From an uncultured Myxococcales bacterium (GTDB lineage Bacteria > Myxococcota_A > UBA9042): a stretch of DNA of 64,000 nucleotides. Positions 44,240 to 54,400 of this stretch are shown in pieces. The stretch covers positions 186,001 through 250,000 of the forward strand of contig CAIMLR010000007.1 in assembly GCA_903842345.1 (NCBI GenBank), in the 5' to 3' direction. The first letter of the stretch is position 1. The number at the start of each line of letters is the position of its first letter. A model generated the notes under the pieces. The model saw nothing but the letters and a program-made list of their open reading frames with translations. It was not told the DNA's origin and did no database searches. Made by a program: the position numbers and the translations under genes.

Positions 44240-44553
44240 CCATACCCCCAAGGCCGAATCGCGCCGCGGAAAGCGGCAATTCGGCCCAGTCTACCAGACT
44301 CTGCCGCGACACGCAGCGGTTGCAGGAGAAATCCCGCGCCTGAGGGCACTTGCGGCGCGTCCAGCCACTGACGGCGCGCGGGGACAGATACGCGCCAGAT
44401 CAGGGACTTGTGGCGCGCCTGCCGCCGTCGCAATACCAACAACCGTCGGCCAATCGTGGCGATCCGGCCATCCGCGCGTCACGCGCCCGCCCGCCATGAC
44501 TGCCACCGCCCGCTCGATGTGCTACACTGCGCGCCGTTGACGAGGAGGCCGAC
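44240..44553. promoter_or_regulatory. Divergent intergenic region with a candidate promoter for the OmpA-family gene
   Basis: This 314-base gap separates the Cys-rich lipoprotein (minus) from the OmpA gene (plus). A candidate promoter for the latter is CTGCCA (44500-44505), 17 bases, TACACT (44523-44528), each four of six to consensus, 25 bases before the start codon. Several GGCGCG copies occur in 44355-44420 without clear symmetry. No gene or RNA was recognised in the rest. Confidence 0.4.
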
Positions 44554-45597
44554 ATGCGCTGGATTGCACCGCTCTCTTGGATTTTGGCAGTCTGTTTCAG
44601 CACTTCTGCCTACGCGCAAGTGAGCGCGGATGAGCTCGGGTTCTCCGTCCACGGCACGGCGCAACTGCCCAAGGACCATCCGTGGCTGGGTTTCAAGCCG
44701 TCGCGGCCGTTCAACGTCGTCCAGTTTGCCTGCAAGCGCTCCGACGGCCAGGACGTCCACTTCAGCGTCGCCGGCCTGCGCGCGGGCGCGGAAAAGCGGA
44801 TGCCGCTGCCCATCGTCAAAGGCGTCTTCTCCTACGCGTGCAAGCTGTCCGGGCAGGCGGGAAAAGAGAAATTCGCCAATTTTGACGTGCAGTTCGATAC
44901 CCGCGTCGGCGAGCCGCCGAAGATCCAGATCGCGCCGGCTGACGTTGACGAGAACGGCCGGAAGATCACGGTGCGGCTGACGGAACCCGCGGGCAAGCTG
45001 GAGCTGGACGTGATGGGCGATGACGGCAAGCCGATCGCCAACGTGAGCAAGACGTTCAACGGCGAGGCGCCCGGGACGCCGCTGACGGTCACGTGGCAGC
45101 AGAAGCCCGAGGAAGTCGTGGGGCAATTCCAGCTGCGCGGCTACGATCAGGCGGGCTACTGGAGCGGGATCGAGTCGGTCACGTTCGTGGACATTCCGCA
45201 CCAGGACGTGATTTTTGAGTCGGGCAAGTGGGACATCCGGCCGACGGAAGAGCCCAAGCTGACCGAGCCGCTGGATCGCATTCAACAGCAACTGAAGGCC
45301 GTCGCGGGCGTGCTGCAAATTGAGCTGTACATCGGCGGGTATACGGACACGGTGGGCCAGGCGGCGGACAACCTGGAGCTCTCGCGCAAGCGGGCGCACG
45401 CGATCGCCACGTGGTTCGCCGCGCACGGCATCAAAGTGGCGATCCAGTCCCAGGGTTTTGGCGAGACCGCGCTGAAAGTGCCGACGCCGGACAGCGTGGA
45501 TGAAGCGCGCAATCGCCGCGCCAGCTACGTGCTGTCGGTGCAGCCGCCGCCGGCGAGCCGCGGTTTTCCGGCGCGCAACTGGGTTCGGGTGAAGTAG
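44554..45597 (+). CDS. OmpA-family periplasmic/outer-membrane protein
   Basis: Predicted 347-residue exported protein with signal peptide ending A-Y-A-Q. Residues about 20-210 are beta-rich modules of unknown type. Residues about 215-335 form an OmpA-like peptidoglycan-binding domain: V-I-F-E-S-G-K-W-D, I-G-G-Y-T-D-T-V-G, N-L-E-L-S-R-K-R-A, and R-N-R-R-A-S-Y-V. Residues 1-215 lack the eight-strand OmpA barrel pattern, so it is probably a periplasmic anchor rather than a porin. GAGGAGG lies upstream of ATG 44554. Three bases separate it from the next gene, so the two are likely cotranscribed. Confidence 0.85.
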   Translation: MRWIAPLSWILAVCFSTSAYAQVSADELGFSVHGTAQLPKDHPWLGFKPSRPFNVVQFACKRSDGQDVHFSVAGLRAGAEKRMPLPIVKGVFSYACKLSGQAGKEKFANFDVQFDTRVGEPPKIQIAPADVDENGRKITVRLTEPAGKLELDVMGDDGKPIANVSKTFNGEAPGTPLTVTWQQKPEEVVGQFQLRGYDQAGYWSGIESVTFVDIPHQDVIFESGKWDIRPTEEPKLTEPLDRIQQQLKAVAGVLQIELYIGGYTDTVGQAADNLELSRKRAHAIATWFAAHGIKVAIQSQGFGETALKVPTPDSVDEARNRRASYVLSVQPPPASRGFPARNWVRVK

Positions 45598-45600
45598 ATC

Positions 45601-47367
45601 TTGGTCGCGACGCCGCCCCCTGAGACACGCCGTTCGGCGAATCGGCAGATTTGGACGTTGCCCGCGGTGCTGGCGAGCGATTCCGTGGCGCTTGCGCGGC
45701 AATTGACCGAGCCCGTGGTGACGCTTCTGGTGGACGGCAACGCGCCGCTTCCGGACCTGCTGACGACGTTGCAGCGGCTCGCCGGACTCGGCGCACAGGT
45801 GACCGTGCGGATCCAACGCGCCGACGCCGCGCTGCTGACCGCGCTGGCGCAAGGCCGCGCGTACGCCGTGGAGTGGGTGGTGCGCGCGCCGACGTCGGGC
45901 GCGTCGGTGGCGTGGACGGGCACGACGGATGAGTCGGAAGGGCTGCACGCCGCGATGCGGCAGGCGGGGGAAAACGGGTTGGCCGTGCGGCTGCGCTGGC
46001 GGGTGGCGGCGCGAACCGTCGCGGCGCTGGGCGAATTGGCCGAACTGAGCGGTTTGGCGCCGTCCGTGGCGGTGATTGCCCTGCCGCTGCTGGATCCAGC
46101 CGAGGCGCCGGCGCTGGATGCGGTGATTGCGGCGTGGCCGAAAACGCTGCCGCCCGACGTGCAACTCCTGCGATCGGGGCTGTGGCCAAGCTGTCTGGCG
46201 GGCTTTGACGTCGAGCCAGCGACCGTTGGTGAGCGGACTCAAGCGGCGGCGCGCCCTGTGCCCGCGTGCGACCAATGCCCGCTGCGGGCGAGTCCGGACC
46301 ATCCGCAGGGGTGTGCGGGCGTGCCGGCGGCGCTGCTGGAGCGGCCGGGCGGTCCGGGGCCGGATTGGCAAGCGTGGCAGCGGCTGCCGACGACGCAGCA
46401 ACACAATGAAATCGCCAACGTGGATCCCGATTGTGTGGAGGCGCGCGGCCTGGCGCTCGGTCTGCGGCGCGCGTGGCGGCTGTTCCTGCCGCCCGCTGAA
46501 GTCGCGATCTATGCGGCCGCCTTTGCGCCGCGCGGCTGGCACGTGGAATCGGCGGCGACGGTGGATGCCGGCACCGGTGGCTTGATTCGCGCCGACGGAG
46601 CGGGCCAGCACGTCCTGACCGTCGTGGCCCTGACTGCGGCGGATGCGGCGGCGTGCCTGCGCGACGAACTGGCCAATCTGCACCGGCAGCCGGCTCGGGC
46701 GCTGGGGGAGCAGCGTGCGCATTGGGAGTCGATCGCCGCGACACACGAGCGGCTCGGCGCGCTGTATGGCTACCCGCCTTGCTGCGTGCAGGCGTTCCTG
46801 GATGCCCACGCGGAGATCATCGAGCACGTCCGCGAGACCGACAACGCCATCGCGATCCTCCGGGCGGCGCTCCGGACGCGGCACTTTGACGCGCGGCTGA
46901 CGTCCCTGCCCGGGCTGCTGGGTGAAGAAGCGCGGACGCCGCTGCGCCATCTGCCGTGCCGGTTTGACTGTCCGGCGTCCCAAACGCTTGTGGACGCGCT
47001 GCTCGCGGATTTGGCGGTCCACAATCCGGCGTGGACGGCGCGCCAACAGGCGTACGAGGCCGAGCCCATCGTGCTTTTTGCCGACGGAACGTGCGTTTCC
47101 CTCCATGCCCGCGCCGTGGCCCGCGATGAAGTGCGGGATGTGGCGGCGGTCATCGTCCGCCCAAGCCAGGTTGCGGCCGCGGATTTTGCGTCACAACTCG
47201 CGACGCTGCCGGAGATGGCCGACCTGCAGGCGCTGCGCGTGCTGCCCGGTCGCGGTCTGGCGCTCCAGCGTGCCGGCGTCTGGCAGGATTGGCCGTTGCC
47301 GCCGCAAACGGCCCCGCGCGCCGCGGAATTTCCGATCCTGCTGCCGTTTACCCAAGCAGCGCGGTGA
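45601..47367 (+). CDS. Radical-SAM-like (cluster motif lost) protein with DUF483-like domain
   Basis: Predicted 588-residue cytoplasmic protein. Residues about 20-240 look like a radical SAM half-barrel: V-T-L-L-V-D-G-N-A-P-L-P-D-L-L-T-T-L at the Gly-Gly-Glu position, and C-D-Q-C-P-L-R...G-C-A-G-V-P near 223-238, a SPASM-type ending, but the CxxxCxxC motif is absent. Residues about 340-430 contain H-E-R-L-G-A-L-Y-G-Y-P-P-C-C-V-Q-A-F, the core of the DUF483 family. The start, TTG 45601, is four bases after the OmpA stop and uncertain. It overlaps nothing and is followed nine bases later by the MNIO gene, so the three genes 44554-49023 probably form a unit. Both domain assignments are from motif resemblance; function unknown. 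Confidence 0.65.
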   Translation: MVATPPPETRRSANRQIWTLPAVLASDSVALARQLTEPVVTLLVDGNAPLPDLLTTLQRLAGLGAQVTVRIQRADAALLTALAQGRAYAVEWVVRAPTSGASVAWTGTTDESEGLHAAMRQAGENGLAVRLRWRVAARTVAALGELAELSGLAPSVAVIALPLLDPAEAPALDAVIAAWPKTLPPDVQLLRSGLWPSCLAGFDVEPATVGERTQAAARPVPACDQCPLRASPDHPQGCAGVPAALLERPGGPGPDWQAWQRLPTTQQHNEIANVDPDCVEARGLALGLRRAWRLFLPPAEVAIYAAAFAPRGWHVESAATVDAGTGGLIRADGAGQHVLTVVALTAADAAACLRDELANLHRQPARALGEQRAHWESIAATHERLGALYGYPPCCVQAFLDAHAEIIEHVRETDNAIAILRAALRTRHFDARLTSLPGLLGEEARTPLRHLPCRFDCPASQTLVDALLADLAVHNPAWTARQQAYEAEPIVLFADGTCVSLHARAVARDEVRDVAAVIVRPSQVAAADFASQLATLPEMADLQALRVLPGRGLALQRAGVWQDWPLPPQTAPRAAEFPILLPFTQAAR

Positions 47368-47376
47368 GGCCAGACG

Positions 47377-49023
47377 ATGTCGCACGCGATCGCCAACCGC
47401 TGGAACCTGCCCGATCTCGGCCTTGGCATTGGCCTGCGCGGCAAGCACATTCCGACGATCCTGCGGCAGAAGCCCAAGGTCGGCTGGTTTGAGGTCATCG
47501 CCGACAACGCGCTGATGCACGAAGGCTGGCTGCGGCACGCGCTGGACGAATTGGCCGAGCAGTATCCGTTGGTGCTCCACGGCGTGACGCTGAATATCGG
47601 CTCGACCGATCCGCTGGATCTCGCGTACCTGAAGGGCATCAAGGCCTTGGCGGACCGCTGGCACGCGCCGTGGGTGTCGGATCACCTGTGCTGGACGGGC
47701 ATCGACGGTCGCCAGTCCCACGATCTGCTGCCGGTGCCCTACAGCGAGGAAATGCTGGCGTGGATGACGCAGCGCGTGCGGCTGGTGCAGGACGTGCTGG
47801 AACGGCCGCTGGTTGTGGAGAATCCTTCAAGCTACCTGCAATTCCACCAGACGACGATGCCGGAGTGGCAGTTCCTCGCGCGGCTGGCCGAGGATGCCGA
47901 TTGCGGGCTGCTGCTGGACGTGAACAACATCTACGTCGCAGCGCAGAACCATGATTTTGCCTGGCAGGAGTATGTGGCGGCGGTGCCGTGGGCGCGCGTG
48001 TGCCAAATGCACGTGGCCGGTCACACGACGTTTGCGACGCACCTCTTTGACAGCCACATCGGCCCCGTGGACCCGCCGGTCTGGGACGTGCTGCGGGCGG
48101 CGTTTGCGGCGTGTGGCGGGCGACCGCTCCTGCTGGAGTGGGATTTTGCGATTCCGTCGTTTGCCCAGACCTGGCGGGAGGCGCAGCAAGCGTGGGCGCA
48201 CGTCGCGGATCTGGTCGTGGCCAAGCCGCTGGCGCCGCCCGTGCTGCCGACGGTGCCGCGGCAACCGCCGCTGCGCGATGCCCCGCAGTCGGCGGCGCTG
48301 ATGCGTTGGATGCTGGACGAGGTCACGGGCCACCCGACGGGGACGCCGGCCAGTCACTGGATCGCCGAGCACGGTCGCCTGACGCCGGACGCGCGCTTGG
48401 CCATCCACACGCAAATGTACGCAGCGCGGTGCGACGACGCGCTGCTGGAGGACTATCCGCTGCTGCGGAAGTTCATGGGCAAGAAGCCGTTCCTGGCGAT
48501 GGCGGCCGCGTACCGGCAGGCGGTGCCGTCGACGTCGTGGGCGCTGGAACGCTATGGCGAACGCCTGCCAACGTGGCTCGCGCGCCAGCCGCGCTGGCCC
48601 CCGCATACGGCCGCGCTCGCGCAGCTGGAACGCGCGCTGGTGCAGGCGCACCTCGCGCCCGCGGTGCCGCCGCTGGACACGCGCCTGCTGGACGGGCTGA
48701 CGGACGCCGACGCCGGCCAACTGGTCCTGCATTTTGCCCCGGCGACCCAGCGGGTGGCGTTGGACTTTGCGGTGCTGCCGACAGCGCCTGGCCCGCAGGT
48801 CTGGCTTGTTGCGCGCAAGGTGTGGCAAGTGAACCGGCGGGAGCTGCATCCGGTAGAGGCGCGGCTGTTGGCGCGGCTCATGGCCGGCGTGGCGCTGGGT
48901 CCGGCGATGGCGGCGGTGATCGACGCCGACCCGGATGCCGCAGACGCGATGGCGGAACACGTGGGCGCATGGCTGGCCGCGTGGGTCCAGGCGGGCGCAG
49001 TCGCGCGATTGGAGTTGGCATGA
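47377..49023 (+). CDS. MNIO (DUF692, MbnB/TglH/BufB-type) enzyme fused to a DUF2063 (BufC-like) domain
   Basis: Predicted 548-residue protein. Residues about 10-275 are a DUF692 TIM barrel with iron-ligand motifs V-L-H-G-V-T-L-N-I-G, V-S-D-H-L-C-W, V-V-E-N-P-S-S-Y, L-L-L-D-V-N-N-I-Y-V, C-Q-M-H-V-A-G-H, D-S-H-I-G-P-V and L-E-W-D. Family members use two or three irons to remodel Cys or Asp in peptides (methanobactin, 3-thiaglutamate, bufferins). Residues about 310-400 (A-L-L-E-D-Y-P-L-L-R-K-F-M-G...A-L-E-R-Y-G-E-R-L-P-T-W-L) match DUF2063, usually a separate partner protein that binds the substrate leader. No small precursor gene of the DUF2282/BufA kind is adjacent. Its stop overlaps the sua5 start (ATGA). 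Confidence 0.88.
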   Translation: MSHAIANRWNLPDLGLGIGLRGKHIPTILRQKPKVGWFEVIADNALMHEGWLRHALDELAEQYPLVLHGVTLNIGSTDPLDLAYLKGIKALADRWHAPWVSDHLCWTGIDGRQSHDLLPVPYSEEMLAWMTQRVRLVQDVLERPLVVENPSSYLQFHQTTMPEWQFLARLAEDADCGLLLDVNNIYVAAQNHDFAWQEYVAAVPWARVCQMHVAGHTTFATHLFDSHIGPVDPPVWDVLRAAFAACGGRPLLLEWDFAIPSFAQTWREAQQAWAHVADLVVAKPLAPPVLPTVPRQPPLRDAPQSAALMRWMLDEVTGHPTGTPASHWIAEHGRLTPDARLAIHTQMYAARCDDALLEDYPLLRKFMGKKPFLAMAAAYRQAVPSTSWALERYGERLPTWLARQPRWPPHTAALAQLERALVQAHLAPAVPPLDTRLLDGLTDADAGQLVLHFAPATQRVALDFAVLPTAPGPQVWLVARKVWQVNRRELHPVEARLLARLMAGVALGPAMAAVIDADPDAADAMAEHVGAWLAAWVQAGAVARLELA

Positions 49024-50093
49024 CCGCGGCGATCCTGCACGCAACAGAAGCCGACATCGCGCGCGCCGTCGCCGCCCTTGCGCGGGGTGAACTCGTGGCG
49101 ATTCCGACGGAAACGGTGTACGGCCTGGCCGGGCTGGCGCTGGATCCGCAGGCGCTGGCGCGGATCTTCGCGGCGAAAGCGCGGCCGACCTTTGACCCGC
49201 TGATTGCCCACGTGGCACCGAGTCCGCGCGGCACGCACCTGCAGGCGTTGGCAGCGGCGGGGCTCGTCGATCTGGCACAGTTGACGCCCGCGGCGCGGCA
49301 ATCCGCGCAACGGCTCGCCGACGCGTTCTGGCCCGGACCGTTGACGCTTGTCCTGCCGCGCGCCGCGGACGTGCCGGACCTGTGCACCGCGGGATTGGAC
49401 AGCGTCGCGGTCCGCATGCCTGCCCATCCGGTCGCGCAGGCGATCCTGACCCAGCTCGGCCAGCCGCTCGCCGCGCCGAGCGCCAATCGCTTTGGCCGCG
49501 TGAGCCCGACGACGGCGGCCCACGTGCACGCCGAACTGGGCGAGCGGATCGGCTGGATCGTCGATGGCGGGCCGTGCGCAATCGGCGTGGAGTCCACCGT
49601 CGTCGCGGTGCAAGCCGATGGCGCGTGCGCGCTGTTGCGGCCCGGTGGCGTGACGGCGGCGCAAATCGCCGCGGTTGCGGGGCAGCCGGTCTTCAAACCG
49701 CAGACGTCCGCGCTGGCGCTGCCGTCGCCGGGGATGCTGGCCAGCCACTACGCGCCGTCGCTGCCGCTGCGCGTGTTGCCGGCGCCGTTGGCCGCGCTCG
49801 CGGATTCGGAGGTGCGGGCGCTGGTGGAGCCCGGTGACGGCGTGCTGCTGCTCGCAGGTTCAGCGGAAACCGCCGCGCACCGACTGGAGCAGCTTCTCGG
49901 CGCCCGCTCGCCGGTCCTGACGCTGGCGCCTGATGGCAACGACGCGATCGCCGCGCAGCAATTGTTTGCTTCCCTGCGGCACTTGGACGCGAGTGGCGCC
50001 GCGCAATTGTGGACCGAGCCGGTGACGCGGCTCGATGGCCTCTGGCCGGCCATCGCCGATCGCCTCAACCGCGCGAGTGCACCGCGGCCGTGA
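49020..50093 (+). CDS. sua5: L-threonylcarbamoyladenylate synthase (Sua5/TsaC type)
   Basis: Predicted 357-residue enzyme that makes threonylcarbamoyl-AMP from Thr, bicarbonate and ATP for the t6A37 modification of ANN-decoding tRNAs. The YrdC domain shows V-A-I-P-T-E-T-V-Y-G-L-A near residue 28, the K-A-R-P-T-F-D-P-L substrate loop, W-P-G-P-L-T-L-V-L and A-A-P-S-A-N-R-F-G-R-V-S-P-T. A C-terminal about 130-residue Sua5 domain (S-P-G-M-L-A-S-H-Y-A-P) marks the long Sua5 form. ATG 49020 overlaps the MNIO stop and follows GGAG. Confidence 0.93.
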   Translation: MTAAILHATEADIARAVAALARGELVAIPTETVYGLAGLALDPQALARIFAAKARPTFDPLIAHVAPSPRGTHLQALAAAGLVDLAQLTPAARQSAQRLADAFWPGPLTLVLPRAADVPDLCTAGLDSVAVRMPAHPVAQAILTQLGQPLAAPSANRFGRVSPTTAAHVHAELGERIGWIVDGGPCAIGVESTVVAVQADGACALLRPGGVTAAQIAAVAGQPVFKPQTSALALPSPGMLASHYAPSLPLRVLPAPLAALADSEVRALVEPGDGVLLLAGSAETAAHRLEQLLGARSPVLTLAPDGNDAIAAQQLFASLRHLDASGAAQLWTEPVTRLDGLWPAIADRLNRASAPRP

Positions 50094-50130
50094 GTGTGCT
50101 AAGCTCGCGCGCCTGCGAAGGACTTTGAAC

Positions 50131-51309
50131 ATGCAAGACATTTACAATCCGACCGAAGAACACCAGGCACTGCGCGAAATGGTCCGGGATTTCGCCGAGC
50201 GCCAACTGCAGCCGCAGGCCCGCGAATCCGACCGCACCGAGACCTTTAATGTGCCGCTTTTTCGCAAGCTTGGCAGCCTCGGCCTGCTGGGACTGACGGT
50301 GCCGGAGCGCTGGGGTGGCGCGGGCATGGACCCGACGGCGGCCGTGATTGCCCATGAAGAGCTGAGCGCGGTCGATCCGGCGTTCACGCTCAGCTACCTC
50401 GCCCACGCGATGCTGTTCGTCAACAATTTCAACGTGAACGCCAATGACGACCAGCGCCGGCGCGTCCTGCCCAAAGTCATCAGCGGCGAATGGATCGCCG
50501 GCATGGGCATGAGCGAGCCGCACGCGGGCACAGACGCGCTGGCGATGAGCACAACTGCGCGCCGCGACGGTGACTTTTACGTGCTGAACGGCAGCAAGAT
50601 GTGGATCACCAACGGCGCCATCAGCAACACGGAGTTGGGCGATTGTTTCCTCGTCTACGCCCGCACGAGCTCGGAGAAAGGCAAGCAGATCAGCAGCTTT
50701 CTCGTTGAGAAGGGCATGCCTGGCTTCCGTCTCGGCCAGAAGATCCACGACAAGCTGGGCATGCGCGCCTCAGCGACCGCGGAATTGGTGTTTGACGATT
50801 GCCGCGTGCCCGCCGTCAACCTGATTGGCAACGAAGGCGAATCGACCAAGCACATGATGCGCAACCTGGAACTGGAACGCCTGACGCTCGCCGCGATGAG
50901 CCTGGGCATTGCGCGGCGGTGCGTGGAGGTGATGAACCGCTACTCGGGCGAACGCCACGCTTTTGGCCAGTCGCTGCGCAATTTTGGCCAGATCCAACGC
51001 TACATTGGCGATTCCTATGCGGAATGGATGGCCGGCCGGGCATACGTGTACGCGACCGCGGGCCGCCTCGACCTGGAAAGCCATGGCAATCGCATGGACT
51101 CGGACGGCGTGAAGCTCTATTGCGCGACGATGGGCAAGAACGTCGCGGATCGCGCCATTCAGGTCCTTGGCGGCTACGGCTACGTCGGCGAATACGACGT
51201 GGAACGCCTCTGGCGCGACGCGAAGCTGCTGGAAATCGGCGGCGGCACGATCGAGGCGCACCAGAAGAATATTACCTACGACCTGCGCCACACCGCGATC
51301 CTGCGGTAG
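50131..51309 (+). CDS. Acyl-CoA dehydrogenase (isovaleryl-CoA dehydrogenase-like)
   Basis: Predicted 392-residue flavoprotein. Motifs: M-G-M-S-E-P-H-A-G-T-D near residue 130 and W-I-T-N-G-A-I-S-N-T near residue 160. The catalytic Glu is not at the usual C-terminal site (that loop reads L-E-I-G-G-G-T-I-E-A-H); instead L-E-L-E-R-L-T-L-A resembles the isovaleryl-CoA dehydrogenase position (D-L-E-R-L-V-L-A). Oxidation of a branched short acyl-CoA such as isovaleryl-CoA is therefore the best guess. The N-terminal residues of the longer reading frame from 50035 overlap sua5 and do not match the family, so ATG 50131 is used. It lies about 40 bases after sua5. Confidence 0.88.
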   Translation: MQDIYNPTEEHQALREMVRDFAERQLQPQARESDRTETFNVPLFRKLGSLGLLGLTVPERWGGAGMDPTAAVIAHEELSAVDPAFTLSYLAHAMLFVNNFNVNANDDQRRRVLPKVISGEWIAGMGMSEPHAGTDALAMSTTARRDGDFYVLNGSKMWITNGAISNTELGDCFLVYARTSSEKGKQISSFLVEKGMPGFRLGQKIHDKLGMRASATAELVFDDCRVPAVNLIGNEGESTKHMMRNLELERLTLAAMSLGIARRCVEVMNRYSGERHAFGQSLRNFGQIQRYIGDSYAEWMAGRAYVYATAGRLDLESHGNRMDSDGVKLYCATMGKNVADRAIQVLGGYGYVGEYDVERLWRDAKLLEIGGGTIEAHQKNITYDLRHTAILR

Positions 51310-51317
51310 AACACCCC

Positions 51318-51347
51318 TTGCGCGACATGAAATCCCTGGTTTACATT
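51318..51347 (+). promoter_or_regulatory. Candidate promoter for the giant Cys-rich lipoprotein gene
   Basis: TTGCGC (51318-51323) and TACATT (51342-51347) are separated by 18 bases. The segment is AT-richer than its surroundings, and the start codon is 75 bases downstream. A 7-bp inverted repeat lies between the promoter and the start. Confidence 0.4.
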
Positions 51348-51355
51348 TTCACACA

Positions 51356-51377
51356 CAACAGTTTTACTGGACTGTTG
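51356..51377 (+). other. Inverted repeat in the 5' leader of the giant Cys-rich gene
   Basis: CAACAGT (51356-51362) and ACTGTTG (51371-51377) form a perfect 7-bp stem with an eight-base loop. It is downstream of the candidate promoter and about 45 bases before the start codon, so it would lie in the leader RNA. It could be an operator, a leader hairpin or a weak end signal for the preceding gene; no T-run follows. Confidence 0.4.
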
Positions 51378-51421
51378 GGCGGAAGCGGTATGCTACCGGC
51401 CTGTCGTTGCGCGGAGTTATC

Positions 51422-54400
51422 ATGAAGTCGAAATTTGGTGGTTGTCTTGGCGGCGCGCGATTGAACGCGATGGGGCTGCGAATTGGCCTTCTGGCCCTTG
51501 TGATCACTGGACTTTCCGGCTGCGGCGACGACACGACCGTGATCCCCGCGTTTGACCCGGACGCCAACAACGGCGATGACGTCTCCGGCTTCAACAACGA
51601 CGTCGCGATTGCCAAGGACGTGACGTCGATCGACTACGACGGGCTGTTCCAGGACAGCGACGTCAATCCGCTGTTCGATGCTGAATCGCCCGACGGCGAC
51701 GCACTGGACACCGCCAGCGACGCCACGACGACGACGCCTTGCCTGACGGGCACCGATTGCGTCGCGCTTTCCACACCGTGCACGCCAAGCGCCTGCGTCG
51801 ACGGCTTCTGCCAGGCGGCGGAACTGCCCAACAGCGCGACCTGCGAAGACGGCGACGCGTGTACAACGCTGCAGACTTGCCTCGACGGCAAGTGCCAGGG
51901 CGGCATCGGCCAGAACTGCGACGACGGCAACCCGTGCAGTGAAGACCAGTGCGATCTGAACCACGGCTGCCAGCACGCGCTGCTCAATGGCGGTCCGTGC
52001 GACGACGGGAACGCCTGCACCGTGGGCCACATCTGCGCGTTTGGCCAGTGCACGTCGACCGCGGCGTTGGACTGCAACGACCAGAACGCGTGCACTGCCG
52101 ACACGTGCGACGCGACAATCGGCTGCGTCCACGCGGTTTTGAACGGCGGCGCGTGCGACGACGGCAACTCCTGCACGATTGGCGACGTCTGCGTGGAGAG
52201 CGCCTGCACGCCGGGCGCGGGCAAGCTGTGCGACGACGGCAACGCCTGCACGACCGACGGCTGCGACCTCGCGGGCGATTGCACCAGCGCGTTCAACGCC
52301 GCGCCGTGCGACGACGGCAACGCCTGCTCCAAGGACGACATCTGCGCGAGCGGCGCGTGCACGGGCACCGGGTTCTCGTGTGACGATGGCTCGATCTGCA
52401 CGACCGACGCGTGCGACCCGCTCAAGGGCTGCGTCTACACGCCGACGTCCCTGCCGTGCAACGACAAGAATCCGTGCACCGCGAGCGACACCTGCACGGA
52501 CGGCGCGTGCGTCGGCCAAGCGCTGGGCGCCCAGGCCATCTGCGACGACGGCAATCCCTGCACCACTGAGTCGTGCGACCCGAGTTCCGGCTGCCAGTGG
52601 ACGCCCAACACCGGGCCGTGTGAAGACGGCAACCTCTGCACGACGGGCGACACGTGCGCCAACGGCATCTGCAACTCGGGCGCGTCCTCCTGCGCGTGCA
52701 CGAGCGACCTGGATTGCGTGGCCTACGAGGACAACAACCTGTGCAACGGCACGCTGTTCTGCGACCAGAGCGGCGCGCAGTGGCTGTGCAAGGTCAACCC
52801 CATCACCGTCGTGACCTGCGACGGCGGCGCGGACACGGCCTGCTCGGAAAACCAGTGCGACAAGCCGACCGGCAAGTGCCTGTACGTTCCCGTCAACGAA
52901 GGCCTGGGCTGCGACGCCGACGGCACGATCTGCACGACGACTGACACCTGCAAGGGCGGCGCGTGCATCGCCGGTCCGCTGCTGAATTGCGACGACACGA
53001 ACCCGTGCACGACGGACAGCTGCGATCCCAAGAACGGCTGCGCGTTTGCGCCTTCGTCGGCGGCATGCAGCGACGGCAACGCGTGCACCGTGGGCGACAT
53101 CTGCAAGGACTCCGCCTGCGCCGCCGGCCCGCTCACGCAGTGCGACGACGAGAATCCGTGCACGGACGACGCGTGCGATCAGGGCAGCGGCAAGTGCGCG
53201 TACGTCAAGAACACGCTGCCGTGCGACGACGGCAACGCCTGCTCGCTGAGCGACACGTGTGCAAACGGCGTGTGCTCGGGCACGTCCGCGATCTGCGACG
53301 ACAAGAATCCGTGCACGTCCGATTCCTGCGATCCGACAAAGAGCTGCGTCAACACGCCGAACACCGTGCCCTGCGACGACGGCAACGCCTGCACAACCGG
53401 CGACCTCTGCGGCGGCGGCGCGTGCAAGGGCCAGACGAGCAGCGCCAGCGTGGTCTGCGATGACGGCAATCCGTGCACGACCGACGCCTGCGACCCGACG
53501 GTCGGCTGCACGCATGCCGCCAACGCCAACTCGTGCGACGACGGCAATCCGTGCACCGCGGGCGACGTCTGCGGCGCGGGCGCGTGCGTCAGCGGCACCA
53601 ACACGTGCGGCTGCAACAGCGACGCCGACTGCGCCAGCCAGGAAGACGGCAACCTCTGCAACGGCACGCTGTTCTGCGACAAGAGCGCGCCGCCATACAA
53701 CTGCAAGGTCAATCCCAAGACCGTCGTGACGTGCGACACCACGACCGACACGACGTGCCTGCACAACCAGTGCGACCCCAAGGCCGGCAAGTGCGGCAAC
53801 AACGCCGTCAACGAGACCCTCGCGTGCGACGCCGACGGCAGCGTGTGCACAACCAACGACACGTGCAAAGGCGGCGCATGCGCGCAGGGCGCCGCGCTCG
53901 TGTGCGATGACGGCAATCCGTGCAGCGACGACAGCTGCAACCCCAAGAGCGGCTGCGTCCACGTGGCCAACGCGAGCCCGTGCAGCGACGACAATCCGTG
54001 CACCGTGGGCGACTCGTGCAGCCAGAACGCCTGCGTGGGCGGCCTGGGCACCGTGTGCAACGACAGCAATCCGTGCACCGCCGACAGCTGCGACCCGACG
54101 ACGGGCAAGTGCCTGTTTGCCAACAACACGTTGCCGTGCAATGACGGCAATGCCTGCAGCCAAGGCGACGCGTGCCAGAACGGCGTGTGCGCAGGCGCGG
54201 GCATCAGCTGCGACGACGGCAATCCGTGCACGAACGACTCGTGCGCGTCGGCGACCGGCTGCGTCCACACCAACAACACCGTGACGTGTGACGACAGCAA
54301 TGCCTGCACGAGCAATGACATCTGCGGCGGCGGTGCGTGCAAGGGCACGGCGGTCAGCGCGGCGGTCCAGTGCGACGACGCCAATCCGTGCACGACCGAC

